From positions 36,223,641 to 36,287,640 of the forward strand of contig CM071930.1 in assembly GCA_016081115.2 (NCBI GenBank): a DNA stretch of 64,000 nt, read 5' to 3'. A program made the position numbers and the translations under genes. This document shows positions 1 to 11,841 of this stretch, one piece after another. Source of the DNA: Rehmannia glutinosa (Eukaryota; Streptophyta; Magnoliopsida; Lamiales; Orobanchaceae). Position 1 is the stretch's first letter; every line of letters starts with the position of its first letter. The notes below the pieces were generated by a model that was given only the letters and a program-made list of their open reading frames with translations, was not told the origin of the DNA and searched no databases.

Positions 1-991
1 CCTAGTGAGGATGTTCTCCCATGCACGAAAGAAATCGACCTTAAGGCTCCTCGCCAAACCTTTAATTTTGATGATGAGCCACCCATGCAAATCTCATCAT
101 CGTCCGATGACGCTCGATATGGCCGAGGACCACCAACTCATATGGAAAAATCACCGAGACCGACGGTTTAAGATAACTGAGGCTCGGCAAGGCTTCAACT
201 CCACAACAGACCCACCAAACAGAGTCAATGCGAAGCTCCCCAAGCGGGGATCGACTCCACCAGGAACTTCACAAGCACAAGTTGTCATTGAGCAGATTCC
301 CGTTGCCCGTGATGATCCGTTTGAAGAATCGTTTCCCTTCTCTCTGGAAGTACCTGACCTTCCTGAAGAATCAACTTCGAGATCAAGAACGTTTCCATAA
401 ACTCCGATCCCGTTATTCCAACGACACCATCGTCCCCAAATTTGACTTTGACTTTGATTGGCCGCCAAATTTGAGAAATGAGAGGTTTGAGAAGTTTTCA
501 AGGCCATATTTGCGAGAGATAGAGAAGATGGAGAGGCACCAGGCCTCACTGGACATGAGGTGGATAACGAGACGCAAATCTTCTTGTCGATCTGCGAGGA
601 ATATTTGTCGATCCGGGAATGGTGGCAACAACAAAGAAAACAATGCGTGTAGAACAAGCTCGATATTTCGAGGACATTGTTCAATAAATTGCTAGTCCGG
701 CGGGTGAGAATGCGATATGAAGACAAGAATGCAAGAGAACATCGATCGAATGCATGAATCTCACAACACGAGATGCAAGCGTGAATTTAATAAGAAAGAG
801 CTCCTGCGCATGAGGAGAACATGGAGAGGAAATTCAGCCTCCTCATGGCTGAAATGAAGTCGTGCAAATTTGAATCCAACACCACCCGCTCCGAATTCCG
901 TGCGGCATACTCCGCGTGATTCGAAGCATAACTTTCGATTATCAGTGCTTAGACTTCATGATTGCTAGCTTGTTTCGGGGGTTCCTCTCTC

Positions 992-1020
992 TTTTGATGA
1001 TGCCAAAAAGGGGAAGAGGA
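992..1020 (+). other. Internal polypurine-tract-like motif of Copia-A
   Basis: The sequence reads ttttgatgatgccaaaaagg and then continues as a purine run. It resembles the true tract just before the LTR at 2195-2212 (ggcatcatcaaaaaggggga). Duplicated polypurine-like tracts upstream of the 3' LTR are a known habit of SIRE/Maximus elements, which supports the lineage call. Confidence 0.5.
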
Positions 1021-2190
1021 ATACCTAAAGGCGTTGAAAAGATCTGAAGGCCGAGAAGAAGGACGCACTGTGAAGGAGAAGACATTGAGGAACTAAGAAG
1101 AGATAAGAAGGGAAAATCATTGAGGGGAAGGTTGGAAAGGTTCGAAAGATATGACCTTGATGATTGCTAAAACCCCCAACAAGGTCTTGTCACGGTGATA
1201 TCATTAGCAAACTTCCCGTGGCTCTGTCGCTCCAACATCCTGCAGTACCCATGGCTGAAAAGAGAAAGATAGTTGAAGCTGGGATGAAGGAGGTGGAAGG
1301 AAAGATGGATGCCCGAGTTATGGATATACTAAAACAACATGGAGGCATTCCAATAGGAGAGACACCTATGCCATTTCGGGGCGTCGGAACCAAGAGCCAA
1401 GATCTGTTGATGAATTCAAGACGCTCGCATCCGAGGTTACTTCGCAAACATGTCCATGGCTCAAGCCTAGGATTTGTATTGGGAAAAAGGCCTCAAGCTA
1501 CGTGAAGAAGCCGACAGACAGACCATCTTGGTCAAATCTGCACTCACCAAAAAGAAGGCCCCAAGATAATACACGCCCAAAGGCAGAGGAAGAAGCGATG
1601 GTGGAGGAAGAGGTTTGAGACTGGACCTCTGCCCAAAAACATTGAATATATAGATCCAGGCAAGAAAGGAGGGATCTATTGGGGTGGGTTCGACGAAGTA
1701 GCCAACTGCGAGTGGCCAAGAACAATGTTGAGTATGTGAAGAGGATCGAGGAAGAAAATAGAAGACAAACTCATTTGTGGGAAGAAAGGAAAGAAAGAAA
1801 AAGAAGAGATGAAGGCGCCAGGAAAGCATATGAGAAAAGAAAGTAGTTGAAGAAGAGAAGAAGAGGAATAGATCGAGAAGACAGAGTCAAGAAGAAAAGG
1901 AAAGAATGAGGCGGCGAAGGAGATGAAGTGTTGCTGTCCACCACTTCATGTATTTTACTATGTAAATACATCTTTATGTAAGTCTTCTGTACATCGAATA
2001 AACTTGTATAATTTCTATACTTGTGTAGATATAGAATAGCATGGCTACATTAAGTTCTGTTTAAGCTCGATACACTACGTCAAAGAATGTTATGATCAAT
2101 AAAAGATTGATTCTACGCATACATTATGTGATTCTACATTGTCTGTACGTATCTTTGCTATTTAATTATTGTATGAATGTTTTAAGTTTT

Positions 2191-2213
2191 GGCATCATCA
2201 AAAAGGGGGAAAT
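2191..2213 (+). other. Polypurine tract of Copia-A
   Basis: The run caaaaagggggaaat lies immediately before the TGTTGGG start of the LTR. This is where the plus-strand primer for reverse transcription is expected, and it fixes the orientation of Copia-A as + with this LTR as its 3' LTR. Confidence 0.8.
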
Positions 2214-3773
2214 TGTTGGGAAATTAATTTTTAGATTTTGATGAATGCCATGTAAAACTTAGAATAGAAAGTTGGCACCCCATTTTTGTTGTGAATTGCA
2301 CTTTGTAATATATAGGGGTCAATGGTCGAGTGAGTTAAGTCGACTATGCCTGAACATGCAAGAAGACAAACGAGACTAAAAAAGACTCATTTGAGGCAAG
2401 AGTGTGGCAAGAAGAGAAGACAGAACTCGATCAAGGGTGCAAATGAGATGCAAAGTGAGTGAAGTGTCAGCCAAGTCTCAAGATGAAGTGACAGATGAGT
2501 CATCCAATGATTGGAAGCTGACTCGAAGTCACCTGGGGAAGTTAAGTAAATGCGATCAAGTCGAGATAATCGAAAGAAATCCGTTGCCTGAAAGTCAAGA
2601 GAATTACTTAAACAAGTAATACTTCCATCTTGCCTTTCTTAAAGTGCTCGAGTCCCGAGAAGCGTGCAAAAGGAATAAACCAATGGGAAGCACTTGAATC
2701 GAACTCAAATCTTTGAAGAATCATTCATACGAGGAAATGTCAATTCCAAGAACTTCAACAAGACAAGCCAACGACCACAAGTGTCTTTTGAAAATTAACT
2801 TATCTCTTCAACGGGTAAATTTTCAAAAGAACACTATAAAAGGCTGAGGAATCACATTGAGAAAAAAAAAAAAAAAACTTGACAATCAAAAAAATATACG
2901 AGCAAGAAAAGCAATATCTCAGAACTCAAATATTCTCAAATCATTCAAGTTCAATCCTCAAGCCTACATTACGAAGGAAATCAATCCAACACTTACCTGT
3001 GAAGGAAAGACGACTTCAATCAGTTGAAGAGGAAATATTTGAAGAATCAAGGGGTCTACATTCCAAGGAGGATTGTAGAAAGGTTCAAGGTCAAACCAGT
3101 TTCAAGTTTTTGGAGGGCTTCGTGATCAAATCCAAGAACCTTGAGCAAGTGGGCTGTAGTAGCAAGGCAACTGCCCTGTGAAGAAGCTGAGTCGTACGAG
3201 AAGCCAGCTGTGTGACCAAGGCATCTCCAGACTGAGTCCCAAAGGATCAAGTCAGCTGTGTGATCAAGACTTGCATCCGGGTGATTACCACTTTGTATAT
3301 CTTGATCAATACTTAGTGGATTCCTCCAGGAGTTGGAGAAGAGAGGATTAGAAGAATTACCCCATCTTCGAACCTCTATAAAAATTTATTGTGTCATTTA
3401 CATTTTAGCACTTCAATTTCTTCACATTATTTCAATATTTGCTGATAAATTTGATGTCCAATTGATAATTAAAAAGGTGCTAAAACCAAGTATTAAAACA
3501 ATCTTAAACCAAATTCAAGGGTGTTAAGTCTTCCGCTGAAAACATATCACAGTCAAGTTAAGTTCTAGTCAAAACAATGAGTTATTCTATCAACGGCTCG
3601 ATCCAGTGCATTGAGTGGCTAACTCTGCTAATTAACTAACTTAGTTGTCCATCTAGGACTCAGCTGTGAAGTATTAACTCTGAACGTTTTAAAAGGACTA
3701 AATCGAAAAGTTGGTAAGGTATATTCAACCCCCCTCCTTCTAAACCTTACACTAACACCCCTTGGGACCTACA
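2214..3773 (+). repeat. 3' LTR of Copia-A
   Basis: The LTR starts TGTTGGGAAAT and ends GGGACCTACA, giving the TG...CA boundaries of LTR elements, and is about 1560 bp long. It aligns over its length, in opposite orientation, with the LTRs at 11842-13361 and 51626-54045. Shared landmarks include the start (gttggcacccc), a middle block (gaggaatcc / ggattcctccaggagttgga), and the end (ccccttgggacctaca). A region around 2830-2850 (actataaaaggctgagg) looks like the TATA region of the LTR promoter. The target duplication would begin TGTTG at 3774, but its partner lies outside the window. Confidence 0.85.
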
Positions 3774-5495
3774 TGTTGCATCTCACCCCTATCCCTCATG
3801 TATGCTCATTACGCGATTCTGGTGAAATTATGTGCAAAGGGTGTTTATTGTGATAGAATTTGGATTGGTATTGAAATTTCGGGCATAATTGGTTATATAA
3901 ATTACATCCACATTCTTATTCTCTATCTATGCCCACCATGTGTTTGATAAAATGCCTCAATGAGAAATTTAACACTTTTGCATGCCCTTCTTGGTTTATA
4001 GCTTGGAGGAGTTCACATGTCGATCACAATTATATAACATTGGTGTGTCTCCCATGGTCTTCACATGATATTGTGGTACTTTACCCCATTGCTCGTTTCC
4101 ACGTGTTTGGTTTTGTTTGACAGGTTGGTATCGTCCCTCCTAAATGATAGAAAGGCAAGGAAAAAGTCATCGGCCCTATGGAGTGCTACCAATGGGCCCT
4201 GTTGCTTCTCTTTCACCCCACAATTCCGACGAGGAGTTGCACCTCTTCCATTGAGGACAATGGTTATATTAAGTTTGGGGGAGTGGTAATACCTTTTTCT
4301 GTTTGTGATCCTACTTTCTTCGTGTTTTTTTTATTTTTAGTTGTAAAAAAAAATACTGCCGAGTCTATATATATTTGCTTTGAGTTGAGCTGAGTCGAGT
4401 CATTTGTTATGAGTTGAGTCAAGTCGAGTCATTTGTTGAACTATAGAACTGCATGACTAAGTGAATTTGTCGAATATGAGTTAAACGGTCAAAAGAGCAT
4501 GTGTTTGAGCGGTGATCTATGCTTCGTTCCATTAATTCCATCCACATGCATAATTCGGTTGATTTATTTGAAAATGATTTATGAAGTTGAGTATTTCTTG
4601 TATGATCCCACTGGATTCTAGAACTTGTCTGATCACTAGTCGAGGTGAAATCCTAGGTGAAGTAACATTAAGGAAATGATTTAGGCCATCTTTGAACAAG
4701 CTAGAGCCCAAAATGCCTACCTTTATATTATATATTTTCACTAGTGTCCCCTTTGAGCCTGTTAAACCCGTTCTTTGGCAACAAATCTTATACCTTGAGC
4801 CTACATGTGAAAATCCTAATTACCCATCACTCATACACAAAAAATGTTGAAGGTTGAGGAGGGTATGATAAGTAGGGTATGTGTTCACTTGCATGAAGTT
4901 GCCTAGAAAAAGAAAATATGAAACCTCATGTGTAAAAATATACAAAAGAATAAGTTTGGGGGTTTCAGAAAAAAAAAAAATCAGTGAGTATAGGCTCATA
5001 AAAGGAGAACAATGGAGAATTCAAAAAAAAGTGAAGGTGGCTATTTTGTTTGGCAAGTTGAAGAAATTGACAATTGTGTGTTTAGGTGATTTGAACCATT
5101 TAATCTTATATTTTTCGATCATATCCTAAGCCCACATTACAAGCTTTGAAAGTCCTATTAATCCTTGTGTTACATTAGCCTATATTAGTGGAGATTAGTG
5201 TGAATGACAAGCTTATGGAGTCTGGTAAGCATTTCATCTGGATATTCAAAAAGTGGATCATTTTGACAACACTTGATTGCGTGAATCTATTTAAATAATG
5301 TAAACGGAGTTGGCATGTACATTCCACACTTTTTATCACAATGTTAAAACGCATGTTTGATTGGTAGTGAAACGAGTATTGAGACAAATGATTTTAGTTG
5401 TGAAGTTTTGCAGTTAGTCGGGTCGAATAAGTTTTCTATATTTTTGTGTCTTGTATATTTCGTATTCTTCAAAAGTCTATAAGTTTGGGGGTATT
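3774..5495 (+). mobile_element. 3' internal fragment of a Ty3/gypsy element (Tat/Athila-type)
   Basis: No intact ORF is present. The diagnostic signs are three copies of the purine motif aagtttggggg, at about 4271, 4952 and 5481. The first directly follows a gaggacaatggttatatt phrase of the kind common in the 3' region of plant Tat/Athila elements. The left end is cut exactly at the end of the Copia-A LTR, so Copia-A probably inserted into this element. The three-fold purine motif is typical of the lineage, and the last copy acts as the likely polypurine tract before the LTR at 5496. Confidence 0.55.
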
Positions 5496-7018
5496 TGTTC
5501 AGTTGGTTTTATACCAATGATTTGGGCTTCCGAGACTAGAGTTTTGTGTTGTTATTGAGTATTTTGAGTCGTTTTTGTTATATCTCATAGGTTAGGCATT
5601 AATTTCCATTGTTTCGAGTCATTTGAGTGGCCAAGCCATGTTGACGGCCAATTATATAGAGTCTAGAGTCATTGCAATGAGTCGTGTGTCAAAAGAAGCA
5701 AGGATGATCAAACAACGAAAGATTGATTTGGAAAAATGTCCAAACGCGTCTGGAATTTCCAGCACTGGCAGGGTTAGGTATTCTGGTCATAACTCTCTCT
5801 ACAAAATTGATATTAAGCTGATTCAAATGGCTATGGAAAGCTAAGAGATAGGGCTACAACTCTTATGAGACACCCAAAGCAAATTCAGACATTTGGATGG
5901 CGCCGCAGTGCCAAAAAGAGGCGCTGCAGTGCGAGCGTAAAAAGCATTGCGCCGCAGCGCCCGGGAGTGCACTACGGGCGCTGCAGTGCCAGGGTCAGAA
6001 ATGGGGCAGTTTCCTTTTGTGTTTTGGTGCTGCAGCGCCCGTTTTCAAGCGTTGCAGCGCCCGTGGGCGGACATAACAATAAAACTCCGATTTTTGGATC
6101 TAAAAAGAGGGTACTATAAATAGATACATGGGAGGCTTGAACTAGGGCATGGAGGACACTTGGGGATGAAAACCAACACCACCAAGACACAAGGAAATAG
6201 TTGGGGAAGCAGATTGAAGACGTTTATCATCTAGAAATAGATAAGATTCTTCTTTAATCTCTTTAATTCCTTCTTTGTTGTTTCTTGTATATTATTTGAG
6301 ATGCATTCTCATTTGATTATGGATATTTGTATTTTCATCATGAGCTAAACTCTATAATTATAGAGGGTTGATGTAATCTATGTTTGAACTTAAGTTTTGA
6401 GATTGTGGTTTGTCAATCTAGATTTCTCAATTTATTTGTGCTATTTGGATCTATTGCTTCTAAATTACTTGATCAATAATTTAGATTGTTTGGTGTATTT
6501 GATTTGACTCTTGAGAAAGGTAATTGAATACATGACCTTGAAATAGCATGACCTAGGATTTCATAGAATTGAGAGATTTATGAATCCTTGGAAGTCATTT
6601 ATTAAGATACATAGTGTTTATTGAGATTTCAATTGGTGATTTTTATAGAGATATTGATTTCCTAATTGAAATCTACAATCATTTGGCACTCGAGAGAGGA
6701 AATGATTATGGTAGAAATCTTGACTTATAAATTGGTAATTTGTGATTGATAAACCATATTGATAATATAAGGGAAAACTAGATTCATCACACCTCTAGAA
6801 TTCATTCTCCCATAGATTTATATGTTTATATTTTGATTAGTTATATCTAGTTGTTTTTATTTATAAATTGAGACATCCACCTATTATTGATCTGTCAAAT
6901 ATAGCATAGGTAATTTATACTTGGTACTTATACACACATTCCCTGTGGATACGACAACCCTACTCATATAACTATATTAAAACTTGACAACCGTACACTT
7001 GCGGTTAGAAATATCTCA
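5496..7018 (+). repeat. Probable 3' LTR of the gypsy element
   Basis: The inferred LTR starts TGTTCAG just after the aagtttgggggtattt tract and ends ...atatctca just before copia RT sequence resumes. This gives TG...CA ends and a length of about 1523 bp. Near its right end is ccctgtggatacgac (6940-6954), a phrase found near the 3' end of many plant Tat/Athila LTRs. A GC-rich cluster at 5898-6063 and the motif actataaatagatac (6112-6126, a good TATA box) lie inside. Boundaries are inferred from motifs because no second copy is available for comparison. Confidence 0.55.
5898..6063 (+). repeat. Cluster of GC-rich near-palindromic 13-mers in the gypsy LTR
   Basis: At least six copies of a GCGCYGCAGYGCC-like unit occur, at about 5898, 5920, 5949, 5976, 6028 and 6049. 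They are separated by 10-40 bases and stand out from the AT-rich surroundings. Each unit is nearly self-complementary around CTGCAG, so the block can form several hairpins. It ends about 50 bases before the putative LTR TATA box, which places it in the proximal promoter. Confidence 0.7.
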
Positions 7019-7021
7019 ATC

Positions 7022-7928
7022 ACTTCTCTTCCATACCAAATTTCTTCATTAAATTTCTGGTATACTTTGTTTGGCTTATGAAGGTTCCATCCTTCAATTA
7101 TTTGACTTGAAGTCCTAGGAAGAAAGTCAGCTCTCCCATCATGTTCATCTCAAATTTGCCTTGCATGAGGATTGAGAACTTGTCACACAGCTCTTTGTTT
7201 GTGGAACCAAAAATGATGTCATCTACATATATTTGAACAAGCAGTATACTATCTCCATCTTGAATTCTGAAGAGTGTTCTATCAACTTTGCCTTTAGTGA
7301 ATCCATTGCCAATTAAAAACTGAGACAATGTATCATACCATGCTCTTGGTGCTTGTTTCAATCCATACAATGCTTTCTTGAGCTTGTAGACCTTATCTCC
7401 AATAGTTTTCTGCTCAAAACCTGGAGGTTGTTCAACATAGACTTCTTCCTCTAACAGTCCATTTAAAAATGCACTCCTCACATCTATTTGATATACAGTG
7501 AAGTTCTTATGTGCAGCATACGCAAGAAACATCCTTATTGCTTCCAACCTTGCAACAGGAACAAATGTTTCATCAAAATCTATACATTCTTCTTGACAAT
7601 ACCCTTTAGCTACCAATCTTGCTTTGTTTCTTACAACAGATCCTTCCTCATTCATTTTGTTTCTGAAAACCCATTTTGTAACAATAACATTTTGATGGGT
7701 TGGCCTTTGAACTAATTCCCATACTTTGTTTCTTTCAAACTGATTCAGCTTTTCTTGCATGGCCTGAATCCAATATGTGTCATACAATGCTTGAGACACA
7801 TCTTTTGGTTCTATCTGGGATGTGAAACAAGTGGACATAGCTTCATGCTGTACTCTGGATCTGATTCTTATGATATCTCTAACATCTCCAATGACTAACT
7901 CTGGTGGATGGTCTCTCAGCCATCTCAC
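7022..7928 (-). pseudogene. Copia-B reverse transcriptase, truncated
   Basis: The 276-residue frame (7098-7928) begins with the linker MRWLRDHPPELVIGD and continues into a copia RT (RVT_2). Visible motifs are VFRNKMNEEGSVVRNKARLV, DVRSAFLNG (finger/palm), LYGLKQAPRAWY and the catalytic YVDDIIFGS near residue 235. A TAA at 7098-7100 interrupts the frame at LQVK, where related copies read Gln. The same frame then continues as GTFISQTKYTRNLMKKFGME to about 7022. There the gypsy LTR begins and the RNase H domain is lost. The protein would copy the element RNA in cytoplasmic particles; this copy cannot. Confidence 0.85.
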
Positions 7929-8049
7929 ATCAGGTTGGAGTAAGTTAGATGGATTCAGTCGTCTCGCAGCTAAGTTATCTTGAACAGCTCTTTCATCTTC
8001 ATTCAGCTGTAGACCTTCCAGCTTGTTTTGAGATTCAGCTATCTTATCT

Positions 8050-9420
8050 TCATCTGGGTTTAGTGCTCTTACTTGACTTCAACATAAGGACTCTTCGCAT
8101 AGTTGGGTGATTCAAACTTATCACTAACTCTTCAATGTCTTCTCCACTCACATTAGGTTCATCAAAAACCACATGGATAGACTCTTCTGTGACCATAGTC
8201 CTCTTGTTCAGCACTCTATAGGCTTTAGTCTCAGCTGAGTATCCCAAAAAGATACCTTTATCAGCTTTAACATCAAAAGCCTTCAAATTATCTTTGCCAT
8301 TATTATAGATGAAGCATTTACATCCATATATCCTGAAATATCCAACATTTGGCTTTCTCCCTGTCCAGATTTCATAGGGAGTCTTGGTCAATTGCCTATT
8401 AATCATGCATCTATTTTGAGTATAGCATGTTGTATTTATGGCTTCAGCCCAAAATCTCTTAGGCAATCCAGCTTCAGCTAACATGGTCCTTGCAGCTTCC
8501 TCGAGAGTTTTGTTCCTTCTTTTAGCTACTCCATTCTGCTGTGTAGTCCTTGCAGCTGATAACTCATGAGCAATACCATTTTCAACACAATACTGAGTTA
8601 TTATCCCATTGACAAACTCAGTTCCCCTGTCAGATCTTATTTATATAATGGTTTGACTCTTCTCATTTTGAACTCTTTTCATCAACTGAGGTAAGTTCTG
8701 CAAAATTTCCTTCTTTTTACACATGAAGATTGTCCATGTATATCTTGAATAATCATCCACCACTACCAGGGTGTATTTTTTTCCACTTATGCTAGCTGGC
8801 TCAACTGGACCAAATAAATCCATATGCAACAGATGTAAAATCCTTGTTGAAGAAGGACTTGGCTTATCCTTGAATGAAGATTTGATTTGCTTTCCCATCT
8901 GGCATGTATCACATACACTTTATTTCTTGTACACTGAGTCTGGAAAACATTCTACAAGATGACTCCTTGCAAGCTTGTTGATTGTCTTGAAATTCAGGTG
9001 ACTCAGCTTCTTGTGCCACATCCAACTTGATTCGGTTGTGCTCTTTGCTAGCAGACATGTGCTTGGTGTAGAAGTAGACTAATCTACCACATACATATTC
9101 TTTTGCCTTGACCCTTGCAGCACTATTTCATTTGATTCAGCATCCTTGATCTGGCACACTCCCATGTTGAATCCTACATCGTAACCTTTGTCACAGCGTT
9201 GGCTGATGCTTAACAGGTTGAAGTTGAGGCCTTCAACATAAGCAACATCTGTGATTTCCAATCCATTTTTCTTGATGGATCATGTGCCTTTGATCTCCCC
9301 TGGAGCTTCATTTCCTCCAAATATAACTTTTGCACCTCTAACCTCCTTGAATCTTGACAGGTTTTTCTTGTTTCCTGTCATATGTCTGGAACAGCCACTA
9401 TCCATGTTCCAGGTTCTTTG
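8050..9420 (-). pseudogene. Copia-B protease and integrase, frameshifted
   Basis: Reading down from 9420, the aspartic protease motif DSGCSRHMTG is present, with Asp codon 9400-9402. It is followed by the GAG-pre-integrase segment (ITDVAYVEGLNFNLLSIS, then WHKKLSHLNF with the zinc-binding His and CDTCQMGKQ with the Cys pair). The integrase core has HMDLFGPVEPA, SDRGTEFVNG and a Glu in the NGVAKRRNKTLEE stretch, giving the D,D,E set. The C-terminal region runs through AEAGLPKRFWAEAINT to YEIWTGRKPNVGYFRIYGCK. Stop codons and frame changes at about 9078, 8923, 8640 and 8484 break the chain, so it is non-functional. Confidence 0.8.
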
Positions 9421-9774
9421 GAACTCAACTGTTCCTTGAACCTGCAATCAAGGAAATCAGTTTTTAGGTACCCATACTTGTCTGGGTCCTGAGGGGTTAG
9501 TGTTATAAGATGCTCCAACTAACCTATAGCCAAATTGTCTGACTCTAAGTGGTTGCCATCTATCAGTGCCATAATCATAGTGCACATTAGCAAATTACTT
9601 GGGGGTTTTAGGATCATACAGTTGTCTCTTTTGTCTGTATGCTTGTGTGTGTGTTTTAGTAATTGCTTTCTTGGGGTAGTTGTGATATTTTTGAGTGTAG
9701 TGCCTGGGTGCGTATGTGTGCTGATAAAAGCTCTTTTTCCTTTGGAATGACCTTTCCTAAGGTTTAGGTCTTTG

Positions 9775-11713
9775 TCATTTTGGCTTGTATTCCATAGGTC
9801 TTTGCTGATGTTTCACATTATTCCAGTCAATATAGTTTGGATGTTTTCTACCATTCCCATCATTGGTATTTCTCTGATGAAATTTATGGGGTTTTTGGTA
9901 GCTCTGTTTGCTTTTCATAGAGTATTTTCTGTTTGGAGTTTGCTGAGGAACTCGGCTGAATTTCTTCTCAGTTGTCCTCTCAGCATACTCAACTGGTTGC
10001 TTTCCTTTCCCTTTATATCCAAGGCCAGTGTGATTTTGATTGTGCTTTGGGATGGATGTGTGTGCAACATTTGGTGTTTTGGGTTTTTGGAATGCTTCAT
10101 TACTTGAAGATCCCTTTATCTCCACATTCTTTTTGGCTCATAATAAGTTCATCCAATGATTTGGATGCTTTTGTAAATGAGGCAATCACATTTTTAAGAT
10201 CTTTTTCCCTCTTTTCTGTAGCAGCTAACTCTGCTATGATCTTGGCATTTTCAGCCTTCAGCTTAGTGTTCTCATCAATTATGTGACTCAGAGTACTCAG
10301 CTCTTTAGTCAGCTGTGAGTTTTGGCTTTTAAGCTGGCTATTCTCCTCATTTAAAATTGTGTGTGAGGATTTTATGTGATCAAAATCTTTCATCATTTTG
10401 CCTAATGAATCATAAAGATCAGTGGGTGATGAAGTGTGTGTATCACAGTCACTATCACTTGAATCAAAATGGGATGAGTTAGAGTGTACCTCATCTTCTT
10501 GTTCTTGTTCTTTAGCCATAAGGCAGATCATGGCCACTTCCTCAGAATCACTTGAGTAGTCTGTTTCACTACTATCTGATGTTGTTTCTTTGCACTTGGC
10601 TGGCTCGTGATCTCGGCCTCAAAGACCAACATGGCTTTCTTCTTTTCTGTCTTCTTTCCCAAAGACTTTTCTTTCTTCCTCATTTCTCGTATTTGTTGAT
10701 CGGTGGATAGGAAATAACAACAAAAAAATGTCCTAGTTATCTCAGAATTCCCGCCACGAGTTCTCGGCTCTCTCGGCTCTGTCTGTCCTTTGATTATCAG
10801 CTCTTTGATGCTCAGCTCTCTTGGGTGGCCTATCTTCCCTTGCCTTTGAGGGTGCTGAATGTCTTCTAGAGGTTTCACCCTTATTTCTTTTATAGTTCTT
10901 ATTGAAGAACTTGTTGAATCTTTTAACCATCAGGGCAATCTCCTCCTGGTCTATGGCTTCTTTTGGCTCAGCTCTCTTTCCATCACTGGCCATCAATGCA
11001 GTTGTTTTGGGCACAACTGTTTCCTCTTGTTCTTTTCTTCTCAGCTCAAACTCATATGCTTTGAGGTCTGAGAATAGCACATGGTTAGATATTCTTGAGA
11101 GGTCCATTGAATGTCTCAGGGCCATAACCTTCATTTCCCATTCAGCTGGGAGGCTTCTTAAGATTTTCACACATTTCCTTTTGTGTATACTCTTTCCCCA
11201 GAGCTGAAAGCTCATTTGTAATCTCAGTAAATCTAGTATCCAGCTGATCCAGAGTTTCACCTGCAAGCATTTTGAAATTTTCAAATTTTTGAACAGCAAC
11301 AGTTAATTTATTTTCCTTAATTTGTTCTGATCCTTCACAAATTAAGATCAGCTTTTCCCAAATCTCTTTTGCAGATTTGCAAGATTTGACTTTATTGAAC
11401 ATGGCTTTGTCTAATGTCTTGTAGAGAATATCCTTGGCCACATTATCCAGGTTGTATCTCTTTCTATCCTCATTAGTCCACTCAGTCCTTGGTTTTCAAC
11501 CATAGATGGTCTTGCTTCAAAGAATGACTTCTTCTCCTCTCTGCAAATTTGCTCTCGTCTGATTTTGTTGACTTTAAGTATCTGCAGTGGCCCATCCTCT
11601 ATCACAAGCCACATTTCATTATGTAATGCAGATAGATGAGCCTGCATATGTATTTTTCAATCATCAAATTCTTCAACAGTGAACATAGGAATGCGTGTTA
11701 GATTTGCTTCCAT
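9775..11713 (-). pseudogene. Copia-B gag, broken into several frames
   Basis: The start is taken at the ATG whose complement is 11711-11713. It reads MEANLTRIPMFTVEEFDD, followed by a stop where relatives have Trp. The capsid-like part continues through HLSALHNEMWLVIEDGP (11647-11411) and VKSCKSAKEIWEKL (11441-11142) to a further gag segment (11299-10742). The zinc knuckle seen in Copia-C as a CX2CX4HX4C motif is destroyed here. Then follows a long coiled coil (about 10400-10120; NSQLKSQNSQLTKELSTLSH and on) and a basic tail. At least five frame changes separate the pieces. Gag would form the particle that packages element RNA. Confidence 0.8.
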
Positions 11714-11826
11714 GATAATAACTTTGCTTGAAAAAATGAAAGACTTTGAAAAACACAAGTGTTAAAACCTTTTGAAAAGATAGAGATCTAGTTCAGTAAC
11801 CAGTGCGGAAGGCTCAATGAACCAAC

Positions 11827-11841
11827 CGCTCTAATACCACT
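11827..11841 (-). other. Primer-binding site of Copia-B
   Basis: On the - strand the bases following the LTR read AGTGGTATTAGAGCGG. This is one transition from the plant initiator-Met tRNA complement TGGTATCAGAGC. It starts one or two bases after the LTR end, as in other copia elements, and confirms the 11842 boundary. Confidence 0.8.

Larger units (their letters stand above)
1..2213 (+). mobile_element. Copia-A: 3' internal (env-like) region of a SIRE/Maximus-type copia element
   Basis: This stretch lies directly upstream of a polypurine tract and an LTR that matches the LTRs of Copia-B and Copia-C, so it is the region between pol and the 3' LTR. It is strongly purine-rich on the + strand. 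Its reading frames are broken into short pieces rich in Arg, Lys and Glu, such as an opening frame at 1-171 ending in a stop, and 1164-1505. SIRE-lineage copia elements are known for an extra env-like, coiled-coil-rich region here. No intact ORF remains and no RT or integrase motif is seen. The 5' part of the element lies beyond the window edge. Assignment rests on position and composition, not on a recognised Env domain. Confidence 0.65.
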
